Below are positions 17,635 to 26,826 of a stretch of 64,000 nt of DNA, in pieces. Each line of letters opens with the position of its first letter. Positions within the stretch are counted from its first letter, which is position 1. The stretch lies in NCBI GenBank assembly GCA_964597265.1, contig CAZQWJ010000002.1, positions 10,883 through 74,882 on the forward strand, given 5' to 3'. The notes below the pieces were generated by a model. The model ran no database searches, was not told the origin of the DNA, and was given only the letters and a program-made list of their open reading frames with translations. The position numbers were made by a program, and so were the translations under genes. The DNA is from CAZQWJ01 sp964597265. Lineage in GTDB: Bacteria; Patescibacteriota; 4484-211; JAGQKX01.

Positions 17635-18045
17635 TTATGCTTCCTTCTTCATAAAGGCAGTACGTAATGACAGCTTATGCCCTGCTAATCGAAACGCCTC
17701 TCTAGCTACCTCCTCAGGCAAACCAGAAAGCTCAAATAGTACCTGCCCCGGTCTAATTACCGCCTCGTAGTGGTCTAATGGTCCTTTGCCACTGCCCATA
17801 CGGCCTTCACCACCTTTACTAGTTACCGGTCTATGCGGAAAAATGCGTATCCACAGTTTGCCACCACGTCGAGCATAGTTTCTAATAGCTCGTCGAGCTG
17901 CCTCTATTTGCCTGCTGGAAACACTCCCTCGCTCTTGTGCCTGTAACGCAAATTCTCCAAAAGAAATCTCACTACCCCGCAGGCCTTTGCCATAATTTTT
18001 ACCGGTAAAAACGCGTCTAAATTTTAATTTCTTTGGTTCCAACAT
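17635..18045 (-). CDS. rplP: 50S ribosomal protein L16
   Basis: 136 residues. N-terminal [67 protein letters not shown] and the [13 protein letters not shown] end. Near the A-site tRNA elbow. Confidence 0.98.
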   Translation of the reverse strand: MLEPKKLKFRRVFTGKNYGKGLRGSEISFGEFALQAQERGSVSSRQIEAARRAIRNYARRGGKLWIRIFPHRPVTSKGGEGRMGSGKGPLDHYEAVIRPGQVLFELSGLPEEVAREAFRLAGHKLSLRTAFMKKEA

Positions 18046-18057
18046 ATATTGTTATCC

Positions 18058-18681
18058 TTATTTACCTTCCGGTTTATATATCCACACTTTCACTCCTATC
18101 GTACCCTTGTTGGTATGTGCAACCTCTTGTGCGTAATCGATATGTGCCTGTATGGTTGAGGTTGGAACAGATCCCAACACCTTCTTCTCGGTACGAGCGA
18201 TAGTATCACCACCCAACCGTCCGCTCAAGTGGACTTTTATTCCGGTAGCTCCGGCGTCCATGGCTTTTTGCATTGCATTGAGCAGAACTTTTTTGAATGG
18301 AAGGCGGCGCTCCAAGCGTTGCGCAATATCCTGCGCTACGATCTGGGCAGAGAGATCAAATTTTTGCACCTCAAACACATTAAGGTTCATCTTACCTGCA
18401 GTAATTGCTTGCAGTCCTTCTTTTATCGCCTCTACACGACTGCCACCTCGACCGATCACCATACCAGGCTTGCCTACATGCACATCAACTTCCACTTTGT
18501 TAATACTGCGTTTGATAATCACCCTATCTAAAGCAGCTTGCCGTAACTGGTCTTTTAGATATTTACGGATCTTGATATCTTCATGTAGCAAGTCAACATA
18601 GTTACGATCATCATGCCAAATTGATTTCCAATCTTTGTTGACGTTGATTCTATAGCCGGTTGGATTGATACTTTGTCCCAT
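18058..18681 (-). CDS. rpsC: 30S ribosomal protein S3
   Basis: 207 residues. KH domain (HVGKPGMVIGRGGSRVEAIKEGL), then the C-terminal domain (RRLPFKKVLLNAMQKAMDAGATGIKVHLSGRL, TSTIQAHIDYA, KGTIGVKVWIY). Ends soon after the core with no long tail. Lines the mRNA entry channel. Confidence 0.98.
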   Translation of the reverse strand: MGQSINPTGYRINVNKDWKSIWHDDRNYVDLLHEDIKIRKYLKDQLRQAALDRVIIKRSINKVEVDVHVGKPGMVIGRGGSRVEAIKEGLQAITAGKMNLNVFEVQKFDLSAQIVAQDIAQRLERRLPFKKVLLNAMQKAMDAGATGIKVHLSGRLGGDTIARTEKKVLGSVPTSTIQAHIDYAQEVAHTNKGTIGVKVWIYKPEGK

Positions 18682-18698
18682 AATTTTGTACCTAAGCG

Positions 18699-19058
18699 TT
18701 ATGTACGCTTAGAGTCTGATACGTCTGTTTTGGCTTCCAAAACAACCCGAATGATGCTACTGCGGCTTTTTCTCCAATTAAACCGTCCCCGTGCCTTAAA
18801 CTCCGGCCAACGACGCATCATTGCCTGTCCGACCTGAATCTCCTTGATCTTCAACTGATCAGTGGACAGGTTTTTGTTGTGGGACGCGTTGGCCACGGCA
18901 GATTGTAACACTTTATACAATGGCCGAGCTGCCTTGCGTTGTACATGGGATAATGCCCCTAATGCCTCATCTACTGATAGACGCGACACTTGTTGTGCCA
19001 CAGCGCGGATTTTCTTTGGCGACTGTTGTATATTTCGTGCTACAGCGATAATTTCCAT
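18699..19058 (-). CDS. rplV: 50S ribosomal protein L22
   Basis: 119 residues. Core blocks SPKKIRAVAQQVSRLSVDEAL, PLYKVLQSAVANASHN, and the tunnel-lining hairpin MMRRWPEFKARGRFNWRKSRSSII. The RGR(A) apex is conserved in outline with Phe after RGR where Ala is common. Confidence 0.97.
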   Translation of the reverse strand: MEIIAVARNIQQSPKKIRAVAQQVSRLSVDEALGALSHVQRKAARPLYKVLQSAVANASHNKNLSTDQLKIKEIQVGQAMMRRWPEFKARGRFNWRKSRSSIIRVVLEAKTDVSDSKRT

Positions 19059-19075
19059 ATATTCAATGTACTGGT

Positions 19076-19366
19076 TTACTCATCAGAACCAGTAGGTTTT
19101 TGTACTCCTTTCTTACTATGCGCAAGAAACTTGCGGGTCTTGGCAAATTCTCCCAACTTGTGTCCAACCATACTCTCGTGGATGTATACTTCCTTGAAAC
19201 CATTACCATAGTGTATTGCCAACGTATGCCCCACCATAGCAGGACTAATCGAGCTTCCCCGTGCCCACGTCTTGATGACCTCTTTTTTGCCAGTGTCATT
19301 CATCCGTTCTATTTTTTGTAGTAATTTTTCGTCCACGTATGGACCTTTCTTAGTGCTTCGTGCCAT
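19076..19366 (-). CDS. rpsS: 30S ribosomal protein S19
   Basis: 96 residues. [41 protein letters not shown] and [13 protein letters not shown] are diagnostic. Partner of S13 in the 30S head. Confidence 0.98.
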   Translation of the reverse strand: MARSTKKGPYVDEKLLQKIERMNDTGKKEVIKTWARGSSISPAMVGHTLAIHYGNGFKEVYIHESMVGHKLGEFAKTRKFLAHSKKGVQKPTGSDE

Positions 19367-19371
19367 AGTTG

Positions 19372-20223
19372 TTACCGTCGTTTCTTCCGTCGATCCTGAA
19401 GAATAAGACGATTAGACTGCCTTTTTGGCTTTCTTGTTTTCTTACCATACGCTGGTTTTCCATACACTGTCTTTGCTGGACGACCCGTCCCTGTACGGCC
19501 TTCTCCTCCTCCATGCGGGTGTACACCTGCAGGCATGGCCGTTCCTCGAACCGTAGGTCGAATACCCAAATGGCGCTTTCGTCCAGCTTTGCCCAATTTT
19601 ATGACATTGTGTCCAGGGTTACCTACAGTCCCAACCGTAGCCCAGCAATTTTCAGAAACCAAACGTATTTCACCAGACGCCATCTTTAGCTGTATAAAAC
19701 CTCGATCTCTGGCCATCAACGTAGCTCCAAGGCCCGCAGAGCGCACAATTTGGCCGCCTTTGCCAGGTGTCAGTTCGATATTATGCACAACGGTACCAAC
19801 TGGTAATTTCTTAAGAGGAGCAGCGTTACCCGGGTTTACTGGTACTTTCTCAGCGGCAATTACTTTATCTCCAATACTGAGACCATTCGGATGCAATATA
19901 TAGCCACGTTCGCCATCCTCATACTCCAAAAGAGCAAGATGTGCAGAACGGTTGGGGTCATATTCTATTGCGACTACCTTTGCCCACACATCCCTCTTGC
20001 TACGCTTAAAGTCGACTAATCGATACTGTCGTTTGTGTCCACCACCACGATGACGTACAGTGATTTTACCACGACTTCTTCCCGCTTTTTTGCGTAGTGG
20101 CTGGGTTAAGCTCTTTTCCGGACGTTTTTTGGTTAACAAGTCCTTTGTCGTCAACACAGTCTTGTGCCGTACTCCAGCAGAGGTGGGCTTAAATGTTTTG
20201 ATTTTTACATTATTACTTTGCAT
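19372..20223 (-). CDS. rplB: 50S ribosomal protein L2
   Basis: 283 residues. Core blocks [61 protein letters not shown] and the catalytic-centre loop [15 protein letters not shown]. Before that loop the usual AMNPVDHPHGG reads [11 protein letters not shown]; His and the glycine run are kept. Confidence 0.98.
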   Translation of the reverse strand: MQSNNVKIKTFKPTSAGVRHKTVLTTKDLLTKKRPEKSLTQPLRKKAGRSRGKITVRHRGGGHKRQYRLVDFKRSKRDVWAKVVAIEYDPNRSAHLALLEYEDGERGYILHPNGLSIGDKVIAAEKVPVNPGNAAPLKKLPVGTVVHNIELTPGKGGQIVRSAGLGATLMARDRGFIQLKMASGEIRLVSENCWATVGTVGNPGHNVIKLGKAGRKRHLGIRPTVRGTAMPAGVHPHGGGEGRTGTGRPAKTVYGKPAYGKKTRKPKRQSNRLILQDRRKKRR

Positions 20224-20225
20224 AA

Positions 20226-20627
20226 TTATTCCTCCTTAGCGGCATTTGCCTGGGCTTTAGTTTTTTTGCTTTTGGTCTTTGGCTGCTTTGTTTGCTCCTT
20301 GGTAGATTCCTCTTGCGGTGCCTCAACTTTTGATGCATCGAATTCGGAAAACAGTCCTATTGATTGTTTGGGATCTATCGTCACAATCGCAATTTTTCGC
20401 ATTGCGGTAATCGTAGTCTTGCGGGACCGCAACAATCGCTTTTGCTGACCTTTCCGAATCATCATCTTCACCTTAAATACATTTACATCAAACAATTGCG
20501 CCACAGCCTCGGCTACTTGCACTTTGTTGGCGTCTTTGTGTACTTCAAACGAGTACTGATTCTGCCCAACTCGCTGTAATGATTTCTCCGTTATTAAAGG
20601 CTTTTTTATAATGTGTTGTATATTCAT
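20226..20627 (-). CDS. rplW: 50S ribosomal protein L23 with charged C-terminal extension
   Basis: The first 95 residues are a normal L23 (IIKKPLITEKSLQRVGQNQYSFEVHKDANKVQVAEAVAQLFDV...). About 40 further residues are a Lys/Glu/Gln-rich, probably disordered tail (QEESTKEQTKQPKTKSKKTK). L23 sits at the tunnel exit where SRP and trigger factor dock. Confidence 0.97.
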   Translation of the reverse strand: MNIQHIIKKPLITEKSLQRVGQNQYSFEVHKDANKVQVAEAVAQLFDVNVFKVKMMIRKGQQKRLLRSRKTTITAMRKIAIVTIDPKQSIGLFSEFDASKVEAPQEESTKEQTKQPKTKSKKTKAQANAAKEE

Positions 20628-20631
20628 ATAC

Positions 20632-21264
20632 TTACTCCTTGGACACGAAGGTATTTTCCAGTACCGACAAACTATCCTCGGTCAAAATAACGATGTCACA
20701 ACTAAAAATATTGTACGGATGCAGCAGGCGAGCTTCTATGACGTTTACATTAGGAACGTTTTTCAAAGCGGTTTCCAATGTCTTGTTCTTGTCAGATGTA
20801 ACGAGGAGAATCTTTTTTTCGCCACCCAAACGATTAAGTACCTCAACGGCCGCTTTGGCTTTGGGCTGATCCAATGTAAAATCCGACAGCACCCTGATAC
20901 CGTCCTGCTGCAACTTGCTGGTAAGAGACGAAAACAGTGCTCGACGGCGCATCTTTTGCGGCAGGGCCAATGCTTTTTGCACCGGCAAGAGAGCATGTAC
21001 ATGACCTCCACCAACCCAAATAGGCGAACGACTACTGCCATGACGTGCGCGTCCAGTACCTTTCTGACGCCAAGGCTTGCGACCACCACCGCGGACTTCC
21101 CCTCTTCCTTTGGTCTTGCGCGTACCGAGCCACGCATTATGCAATCGGACCCGAATTGCCTGCGCCATCAAATCTGTATTGACCGTGGCCTCAAACAGTG
21201 TTGGGTTGAGATCTATTTCCTTTACGTGGTTACCTTGTGTATCTACAACTGCAATCTTTGGCAT
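20632..21264 (-). CDS. rplD: 50S ribosomal protein L4
   Basis: 210 residues, full length. [46 protein letters not shown]-type tunnel loop (key: [19 protein letters not shown]) and the C-terminal [19 protein letters not shown]. In E. coli L4 represses its own operon through the leader; the leader before rplC here is a candidate target. Confidence 0.98.
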   Translation of the reverse strand: [210 protein letters not shown]

Positions 21265-21265
21265 A

Positions 21266-21730
21266 TTATTCTTGCGCAGCTTCCTTTTGGAAAACAGCTA
21301 CCTGTAATATAACTTCGCTATTTGGTCCTCCTGGTATAGCTCCGCTGACGTAGATCAGACGGTCTTCTGGCGCTATGTGTACAATACGCAGACCTTTCAC
21401 TGTCACCTTCTCATGCCCCATGCGTCCGGGCATTTTCTTTCCTTTCCATACTTTTCCTGGAAATGTGCCAGCTCCGATCGATCCAACCGCTCGGTGGCGA
21501 TCACTCTGGCCTCGAGTTTTGGGACCCCCAGCAAAACTATACCGCTTGACCGCACCGGCAAATCCCTTTCCTTTTGACGTGCCGGTTACTGTCACTGGTG
21601 AACCGGTCGCTAACTCATCCCACGCAGTGTCTGCATCAACTAATACGGTAGTCACCGGAACCACTGTTCCGTCTGCCGCAAACACTTGTGTCATTTTTTT
21701 CTTCAGGCCACGAATCTTTTTTCCTTCCAT
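21266..21730 (-). CDS. rplC: 50S ribosomal protein L3, compact form
   Basis: 154 residues from ATG 21730; a GTG at 21751 lies inside the leader hairpin and is less likely. The C-terminal half is normal (VTGTSKGKGFAGAVKRYSFAGG, SIGAGTFPGKVWKGKKMPGRMG). After the N-terminal MTQVFAADGTVVPVT the protein runs straight into that half: the segment of about 50-55 residues that usually carries the VTQVKT...GHF.KAG...EFR region is missing. Bacterial L3 is normally about 205-210 residues. No Shine-Dalgarno sequence. First gene of its transcript, behind its own promoter. Confidence 0.95.
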   Translation of the reverse strand: MEGKKIRGLKKKMTQVFAADGTVVPVTTVLVDADTAWDELATGSPVTVTGTSKGKGFAGAVKRYSFAGGPKTRGQSDRHRAVGSIGAGTFPGKVWKGKKMPGRMGHEKVTVKGLRIVHIAPEDRLIYVSGAIPGGPNSEVILQVAVFQKEAAQE

Positions 21731-21735
21731 ATAAA

Positions 21736-21762
21736 GCAAAACACGGGGCACTTACCCCGCGT
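21736..21762 (-). terminator. Terminator-like hairpin in the rplC leader
   Basis: On the minus strand ACGCGGGG / CCCCGTGT (one G-U pair) with a six-base loop TAAGTG, followed by TTTTGC. It ends six bases before the rplC start, so it could attenuate transcription or hide the start region. The leader upstream contains further dyads (GTTGC/GCAAC at 21784-21809 and AGGT/ACCT at 21821-21833). Confidence 0.6.
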
Positions 21763-21858
21763 TCCCTTGATGTTACATCAGAGGTTGCGTGCAAATAAGG
21801 CCCTGCAACATTAATGTGTTAGGTTAATTACCTGTGACACAATCATTAGCTGGACGCA

Positions 21859-21887
21859 ATTGTAGCAGACAGTCTCTCAATTAGCAA
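21859..21887 (-). promoter_or_regulatory. Promoter of the rplC-rpsI block
   Basis: Minus strand TTGCTA (21882-21887), 17-base spacer, TACAAT (21859-21864) with TGC just upstream as an extended -10. Predicted start near 21852, giving a leader of roughly 120 nt before rplC. Located just after the stop of the SGNH hydrolase gene. Confidence 0.75.
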
Positions 21888-21892
21888 GGGAA

Positions 21893-22615
21893 TCAGTAGA
21901 GCGGATATTTTTCTCCCGCGAGGGTTGTTTTGATATATTTTTCAGGATCGAATGTGATGGAAAAAACGTTATCCAAAATAACTCGAGCAATATAGGCATT
22001 TCCTAACTGATTAGGATGCCAAAAGTCCAAATCTCCTTTTTTGATACCCGCTTCAAGAATCTCTTCGGAAGCAAATGTATATATCCGCTCGTGTGGAAAG
22101 CTTTGTGATAGTTCGAACAGGTTTATATGCTGATCGTCAAGAAAATTAATGTCTTCGGCAACGTCAACATATGGTGCATACTGTTGCGCTGCGGTTTCAT
22201 CCCACGGGCAATTATCGGTAGAATAAACAAACAAGGATCCCGAACGTTCTACTGTATCTTTTATGTGTCTGATGTTTTCGATATGCTCATCAACGGAAAT
22301 GCTCAATATAGAGTCATTTGCCCCAATCATTGCAATGGTCAAATCCGCCTGTATGTGCAAAACATCAGGCAGCTTTGCCCGAATATCCGCTGTGGTTGCC
22401 CCATCGTACGCAAAGTTAAAACACCGTATACCCCAACTTGGTGTTTTCCAATCCTTCCCCTTTTGACACTCCTGTTTTAAAACATACTCAACAATCTCCC
22501 TCCAATTAGGATGTACCCACTCACAGCTGGTTATCGAGTCGCCAGTGAACACTATCCAAAACCGACCTTTAGTTGTCAAACTATGAACAATATCCTGAGG
22601 CTGTAATATCGGCAT
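21893..22615 (-). CDS. SGNH/GDSL-family hydrolase
   Basis: 240 residues, no signal peptide. All four SGNH blocks are visible: Ser27 in VFTGDSIT, Gly72 in AYDGATTAD, Asn100 in MIGANDSI, and Asp197/His200 in DFWHPNQLGN. Such enzymes cleave esters (lipids, acetylated sugars); the substrate cannot be told. It lies in the gap between rpsJ and rplC, 20 bases after the ABC-F gene, so these two are probably co-transcribed. Confidence 0.9.
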   Translation of the reverse strand: MPILQPQDIVHSLTTKGRFWIVFTGDSITSCEWVHPNWREIVEYVLKQECQKGKDWKTPSWGIRCFNFAYDGATTADIRAKLPDVLHIQADLTIAMIGANDSILSISVDEHIENIRHIKDTVERSGSLFVYSTDNCPWDETAAQQYAPYVDVAEDINFLDDQHINLFELSQSFPHERIYTFASEEILEAGIKKGDLDFWHPNQLGNAYIARVILDNVFSITFDPEKYIKTTLAGEKYPLY

Positions 22616-22635
22616 AATATTAATTCTAGTGTAAC

Positions 22636-24090
22636 TTAATCAGTCAGTTGCATCAATTTCCCGTCCGTTATAGTGACGACTCTGTCCACTCCCACCTGCT
22701 CTACAAAATAGCGATCGTGTGATACCAAAAGCAGAGCACCTTGGTAGTTTTGGAGCGATGTTTCTATAGCTTGCTTAGTCCAGATATCAAGGTGATTGGT
22801 CGGTTCGTCCAAAAATAACAAGTCAAGTTCTTGCTGTGCGAACACTGCAAATGCTAGCCGCGCACGCTCTCCTGGACTCAACGAACCAATCCTTCGAGAA
22901 AAATAATCAACAGGGAACAGGTATTTTTTGAGCACACCCGGGAGGCGGTTTTCGGTTACCGTGGTATGTTTGACAAAAAACTCCTTTACGGTCGCATCAA
23001 ACGGCAGATGCTCCTGATTCTGCCGAAAATATCCCCAACGAACCGATTGGCCTATCTCTACCGTCCCAGAAGAAGGCGCAGATGTTCCGGTAATAATGTT
23101 TAGGAGCGTTGATTTACCTACGCCGTTAGGGCCAAATAGCCATAGTCGCTCTTTGCCGCGCATTTCAAAACTAACCGTATCAAGTACCTTATGTGTGTCA
23201 TAGGCCTGTGAGATGTTTTGTAACCTAAGCATGAGTTTTCCCGTATGGGACATACCACGAAAATCCACATCCGTAACCGTATCTCTTCGGTATTGGCTGA
23301 CCTCCGAACGCAGCACCTCACGCTCCATGCGCTTTTTTGCTGATCTGACAGCCCTACCTCGTGCTTTGCCGTCCTTGATTCTTCGAGAGTTTTCTATCAA
23401 CCTCTCCAGTTGTCCTCGTTTTTTCTCTTGACGTTTGTACTCTTTGCGTCGCTCTTCTACCCAATGCTCTTTTTGCATCACGTAATCCGTGTACCCTCCG
23501 ACAAAAACGTGTAACTTTTTTTCATCAATTTCAAAAATGCGTGTTACGGTATTATCCAAAAACGACCGATCGTGCGACACCATGAAAACAATGCCATCAA
23601 ACTCTTTGATGAATTGTTCCATCCACAAGATTCCGTCGATGTCCAGGTGATTGGTTGGCTCGTCCATGATGAGGATAGTTGGTTGCTGCAAAAGCAATTC
23701 TGCGATTTTGACCTTCATCTTCTGACCGCTACTCAGCTTGCCAACATCAGTGTCGAGATTGACATCATCAAAGTCAAACCGTGATACATTTTTTTCAAAC
23801 AGATAATAATCGGCGTTTAGTGATGCTGCTATCTGCCTGCCGTATTCACGAACTTCAATACCCGAAGGAAATTCAAAGAGTTGTGGCAGATACGCTATGG
23901 TTTCATCTTGAATGGTAACGTACCCACGATCATATGGCTCTTCGCCGGTTATGAGGCGAAATAAAGTTGTTTTGCCGCAGCCATTTTGGCCGATCAGGCC
24001 AACCTTTTCTTTGTTTCCCAAGACAAAGGTGATGTCTTCCAACAACAGTCCGCTGGGTATTTCCTTGTGTACATGCGAAAAACTGATCAT
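22636..24090 (-). CDS. ABC-F family ATPase
   Basis: Two ABC domains without membrane segments, about 484 residues. First domain: Walker A GQNGCGKTT, signature KLSSGQKMK, Walker B ILIMDEPTNHLD. Linker about 210-300 is a long charged helix pair (the arm contacting the ribosome). Second domain: GPNGVGKST, SLSPGERAR, LLFLDEPTNHLD. ABC-F proteins act on stalled ribosomes or give antibiotic protection. ATG 24090 is chosen because the upstream ATG at 24138 lies in the loop of a terminator; a TAGTAT box at 24098-24103 is seven bases before 24090. Confidence 0.93.
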   Translation of the reverse strand: MISFSHVHKEIPSGLLLEDITFVLGNKEKVGLIGQNGCGKTTLFRLITGEEPYDRGYVTIQDETIAYLPQLFEFPSGIEVREYGRQIAASLNADYYLFEKNVSRFDFDDVNLDTDVGKLSSGQKMKVKIAELLLQQPTILIMDEPTNHLDIDGILWMEQFIKEFDGIVFMVSHDRSFLDNTVTRIFEIDEKKLHVFVGGYTDYVMQKEHWVEERRKEYKRQEKKRGQLERLIENSRRIKDGKARGRAVRSAKKRMEREVLRSEVSQYRRDTVTDVDFRGMSHTGKLMLRLQNISQAYDTHKVLDTVSFEMRGKERLWLFGPNGVGKSTLLNIITGTSAPSSGTVEIGQSVRWGYFRQNQEHLPFDATVKEFFVKHTTVTENRLPGVLKKYLFPVDYFSRRIGSLSPGERARLAFAVFAQQELDLLFLDEPTNHLDIWTKQAIETSLQNYQGALLLVSHDRYFVEQVGVDRVVTITDGKLMQLTD

Positions 24091-24122
24091 GCCTGCAATA
24101 CTATCAAAAAGATTCCCCAAAA

Positions 24123-24155
24123 GAAAACGGTTCGACATACAATCGAACCGTTTTC
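24123..24155. terminator. Bidirectional intrinsic terminator
   Basis: 13-bp perfect stem GAAAACGGTTCGA / TCGAACCGTTTTC, 7-nt loop, A/T ends on both sides. On the minus strand it ends the secreted-protein gene and isolates the ABC-F gene. Confidence 0.88.
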
Positions 24156-24183
24156 ATAGCACAAAATCATTCTACAACTCTGA

Positions 24184-25002
24184 CTAAAAGAACAACGACA
24201 CCATTAACAGCCGCAGTAATGTGAATACCTGCCGCACCACCGCGACTAATAGACCAATCAATCCCATTACCCCTCCTCCGCTATCAGGAGGACTTGGGAT
24301 CGGAGTAACAACCACTGTTGGTGTCGGCTGCGGTGTTGGTGTCGGCGTCGGTTGTGGCTGTTGCGTTGGCGTTGGTGTCACAACCGTTGTCGGTGTAGGC
24401 GATGGCGTTACAACCGTAGTTGGCGTGGGTGTCGGAGTTGGCTGCCCACCCCCGCCAGAAGCAGTGCCGCTAACACGTACATCATCCACATACACAATGT
24501 CGCCCGTGCCGGTAATGGTTGCCACAAATCTGATACCAAACGCCGGCTGATTATCAGCAAGCGCACCCGGCAAAACTACATGCTCAATCCACTCCTCGCC
24601 ACCTTCCTCGACCGGAGTACGATCATCACCATCTATGACTGCACCAGTATGCCAGGTACTACCGTCGACCGACCACTGCATCTCCAAAAGATCCTGGGCA
24701 TCCCATCCAGCATTGGTATCATGCCAAAATGTTACAACCACATCCGTGTGCCCAACAGTAGATACATTCCTTTGCATGATCGCACCTTCGGTATTGCCAG
24801 CAACTCGCGCTTTGCGTGTACCAGAATGGGCATTGGAAACGCTGTTTGTCCAGGTTCCTTCCGGTTGTACGACCCACGCATCAAGCGTGGCATCTTCAAA
24901 ATCGTCTTCAAACAACGTGACTGATTGTGCATGCACAGCATACGGTACACATAACACCAATGTAATTAACCCGCCTAGGATATAGCTCGTATATCTGTTC
25001 AT
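24184..25002 (-). CDS. Secreted beta-sandwich protein with Pro/Thr linker and C-terminal hydrophobic anchor
   Basis: 272 residues from ATG 25002, supported by GGGGGTGAG upstream. Signal peptide about 1-26 ending AVHAQS. A globular domain of about 150 residues (FEDDFEDATLDAW...IVYVDDVRVSG) has the style of carbohydrate-binding or laminin-G-like jelly rolls. Then GGGGQ, a Pro/Thr/Val linker of tandem PTPTP/TTVVTP units (about 60 residues), a GGG hinge and a final hydrophobic helix with two Arg residues. It looks surface-exposed and anchored at its C-terminus. It lies between rpsJ and the ABC-F gene with its own terminator. Ligand unknown. Confidence 0.8.
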   Translation of the reverse strand: MNRYTSYILGGLITLVLCVPYAVHAQSVTLFEDDFEDATLDAWVVQPEGTWTNSVSNAHSGTRKARVAGNTEGAIMQRNVSTVGHTDVVVTFWHDTNAGWDAQDLLEMQWSVDGSTWHTGAVIDGDDRTPVEEGGEEWIEHVVLPGALADNQPAFGIRFVATITGTGDIVYVDDVRVSGTASGGGGQPTPTPTPTTVVTPSPTPTTVVTPTPTQQPQPTPTPTPQPTPTVVVTPIPSPPDSGGGVMGLIGLLVAVVRQVFTLLRLLMVSLFF

Positions 25003-25086
25003 TACTATCTCACCCCCTTTCCGATATATAGAAATATATACCAACATCGGATAAGATAACAACGGCTAAATTATACGGAAGGGATA

Positions 25087-25395
25087 TTACATTTTGATCT
25101 CCACAGAAACACCAGCAGGAAGGTCCAAATTGGAAAGCTGGTCTAAGGTCTGAGCAGTTGGTTCATGAATATCTACAATACGCTTATGCGTGAGGCGTTC
25201 AAAACTCTCTTGGCTACGTTTGTCTATATGCGGACCCTTGAGCACAGTAAATAATTCCCGCTTAGTGGGAAGTGGGATTGGACCAACAACCTGGGCGCCT
25301 GTTCGTAGTGCTGTTTCCACAATCTCCATAGCCGCCTGATCCAATACTTTGTAATCAAAACTCTTTAAACGTACTCTAATACGTCCTTTTGGCAT
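25087..25395 (-). CDS. rpsJ: 30S ribosomal protein S10
   Basis: 102 residues. [50 protein letters not shown] and the C-terminal [13 protein letters not shown] are canonical. Also the NusB partner in antitermination. It follows tuf, but rplC is over 3 kb further on, so the usual S10-L3 junction is broken. Confidence 0.98.
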   Translation of the reverse strand: MPKGRIRVRLKSFDYKVLDQAAMEIVETALRTGAQVVGPIPLPTKRELFTVLKGPHIDKRSQESFERLTHKRIVDIHEPTAQTLDQLSNLDLPAGVSVEIKM

Positions 25396-25451
25396 ATAGA
25401 CAACAAGATCAAGTACCCAAACTTAACCTTTATTTGACTGTTAAGAATATT

Positions 25452-25539
25452 ACCACACGTGTCAAATTTTAGCCGTATGTGTGGTGTTTTCGTACCCTTT
25501 GGTGGAGTTGTTAGATATGAAAACTTTCAACAACTCCAC
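25452..25539 (-). other. Structured tuf-rpsJ spacer
   Basis: Two dyads: ACCACAC (25452-25458) with GTGTGGT (25479-25485), and an 11-bp perfect stem GTGGAGTTGTT (25502-25512) with AACAACTCCAC (25529-25539). Neither is followed by a T-run on the minus strand, so they are better read as RNA structure in the rpsJ leader than as terminators. TTGACA occurs on the minus strand near 25461-25466 but without a good -10. Confidence 0.5.
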
Positions 25540-25573
25540 GCAAGGATGCGGGAGTCCCAAAGTCAGCAACGAA

Positions 25574-26761
25574 TTAACTGACAACCTTGGTTACTACTCC
25601 TGCGCCAACGGTGTGACCTCCTTCTCGAATGGCGAAGCGAAGACCTTCGTCCATAGCTACTGGCTGAATTAGTTTCACTTTGAAGGTCACGTTATCTCCT
25701 GGCATTACCATCTCAGTACCCTCGGCGAGTGTCACCTCTCCGGTTACATCGGTAGTACGCAGGTAGAATTGCGGGCGATATCCACCAAAAAATGGTGTGT
25801 GTCGTCCTCCTTCTTCTTGCTTCAGGATATATACTTCAGCCTCAAACTCAGTATGAGGCTTGATCGAACCAGGAGCTGCCAATACTTGACCGCGCTGGAT
25901 ATCTTTTGTTTCCACGCCCCGGAGCAAAATACCAACATTATCTCCTGCTTGTCCTTCATCAAGAGTCTTTCGGAACATCTCAACACCGGTAACTACTGTT
26001 TTCTTGATCTCATCAACAATACCAACGATTTCGATTTCTTCTCCGACCTTGACAACGCCGGTATCAATACGACCAGTGGCAACTGTTCCTCGGCCAGCGA
26101 TAGAGAAAACGTCCTCAACAGGCATGAGGAATGGTTTATCAACCTCCCGAACAGGAATGTCAATATATTCATCCACAGCTTTCATGAGGTCTTTGATGCT
26201 TTGTATAGCATCAGCATCCCCTTCAATGGCCTTCAAGGCTGACCCGCGAATGATTGGGACATCATCACCTGGATACTCATACTTACTCAAGAGTTCGCGG
26301 ACTTCGACTTCTACGAGATCCGCTAACTCAACATCATCAACCATATCCATTTTGTTCATAAAGACAACGATCTTTGGTACATTTACCTGTCGTGCCAGTA
26401 GAATGTGTTCACGAGTCTGAGGCATTGGACCATCAGCCGCAGAAACTACCAAGATAGCACCATCCATTTGTGCTGCACCGGTGATCATGTTCTTGATGTA
26501 GTCTTCGTGACCAGGAGCGTCAACGTGTGCATAGTGACGACTCTCTGTGGTGTATTCGACGTGAGTAATATTGATGGTAATACCACGTTCACGCTCTTCA
26601 GGAGCTTTGTCAATGTTCTCAAACGGAACAAACTCCGAAAGCCCTTCATCCGCTAACACTTTTGTAATAGCCGCGGTTAAGGTTGTTTTACCGTGGTCAA
26701 CGTGTCCGATTGTTCCAATATTGACGTGCGGTTTTTCACGAGAAAAGACTTCTTTTGACAT
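25574..26761 (-). CDS. tuf: Elongation factor Tu
   Basis: 395 residues. G1 GHVDHGKTT, switch [14 protein letters not shown]3 DAPGHEDY, G4 NKMD, G5 GSALKA, then domains 2 and 3 to the end ([13 protein letters not shown]). Full length. Unlike its neighbours it has a strong ribosome site (GGAAAGGTGGTGA before ATG). Confidence 0.99.
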   Translation of the reverse strand: MSKEVFSREKPHVNIGTIGHVDHGKTTLTAAITKVLADEGLSEFVPFENIDKAPEERERGITINITHVEYTTESRHYAHVDAPGHEDYIKNMITGAAQMDGAILVVSAADGPMPQTREHILLARQVNVPKIVVFMNKMDMVDDVELADLVEVEVRELLSKYEYPGDDVPIIRGSALKAIEGDADAIQSIKDLMKAVDEYIDIPVREVDKPFLMPVEDVFSIAGRGTVATGRIDTGVVKVGEEIEIVGIVDEIKKTVVTGVEMFRKTLDEGQAGDNVGILLRGVETKDIQRGQVLAAPGSIKPHTEFEAEVYILKQEEGGRHTPFFGGYRPQFYLRTTDVTGEVTLAEGTEMVMPGDNVTFKVKLIQPVAMDEGLRFAIREGGHTVGAGVVTKVVS

Positions 26762-26826
26762 ATTTTCACCACCTTTCCAAGATATACTAAAAATACTATT
26801 TTTTAGATACTACCAACAGGATTATA

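Noticed and set aside
24091..24138. ATG 24138 as the ABC-F start
   Set aside because: It lies within the loop and stem of a strong terminator; ATG 24090 fits the domain start and has a close TAGTAT box.
24221..24550. Plus-strand open frame rich in Gly-Val repeats
   Set aside because: It is the antisense of the Pro/Thr linker and beta domain of the secreted protein; no ribosome site and the repeat is explained by the sense strand.
25502..25539. 11-bp stem after tuf as an intrinsic terminator
   Set aside because: The minus-strand sequence after the stem is CAAAGGG, not a T-run; kept only as a structured spacer.
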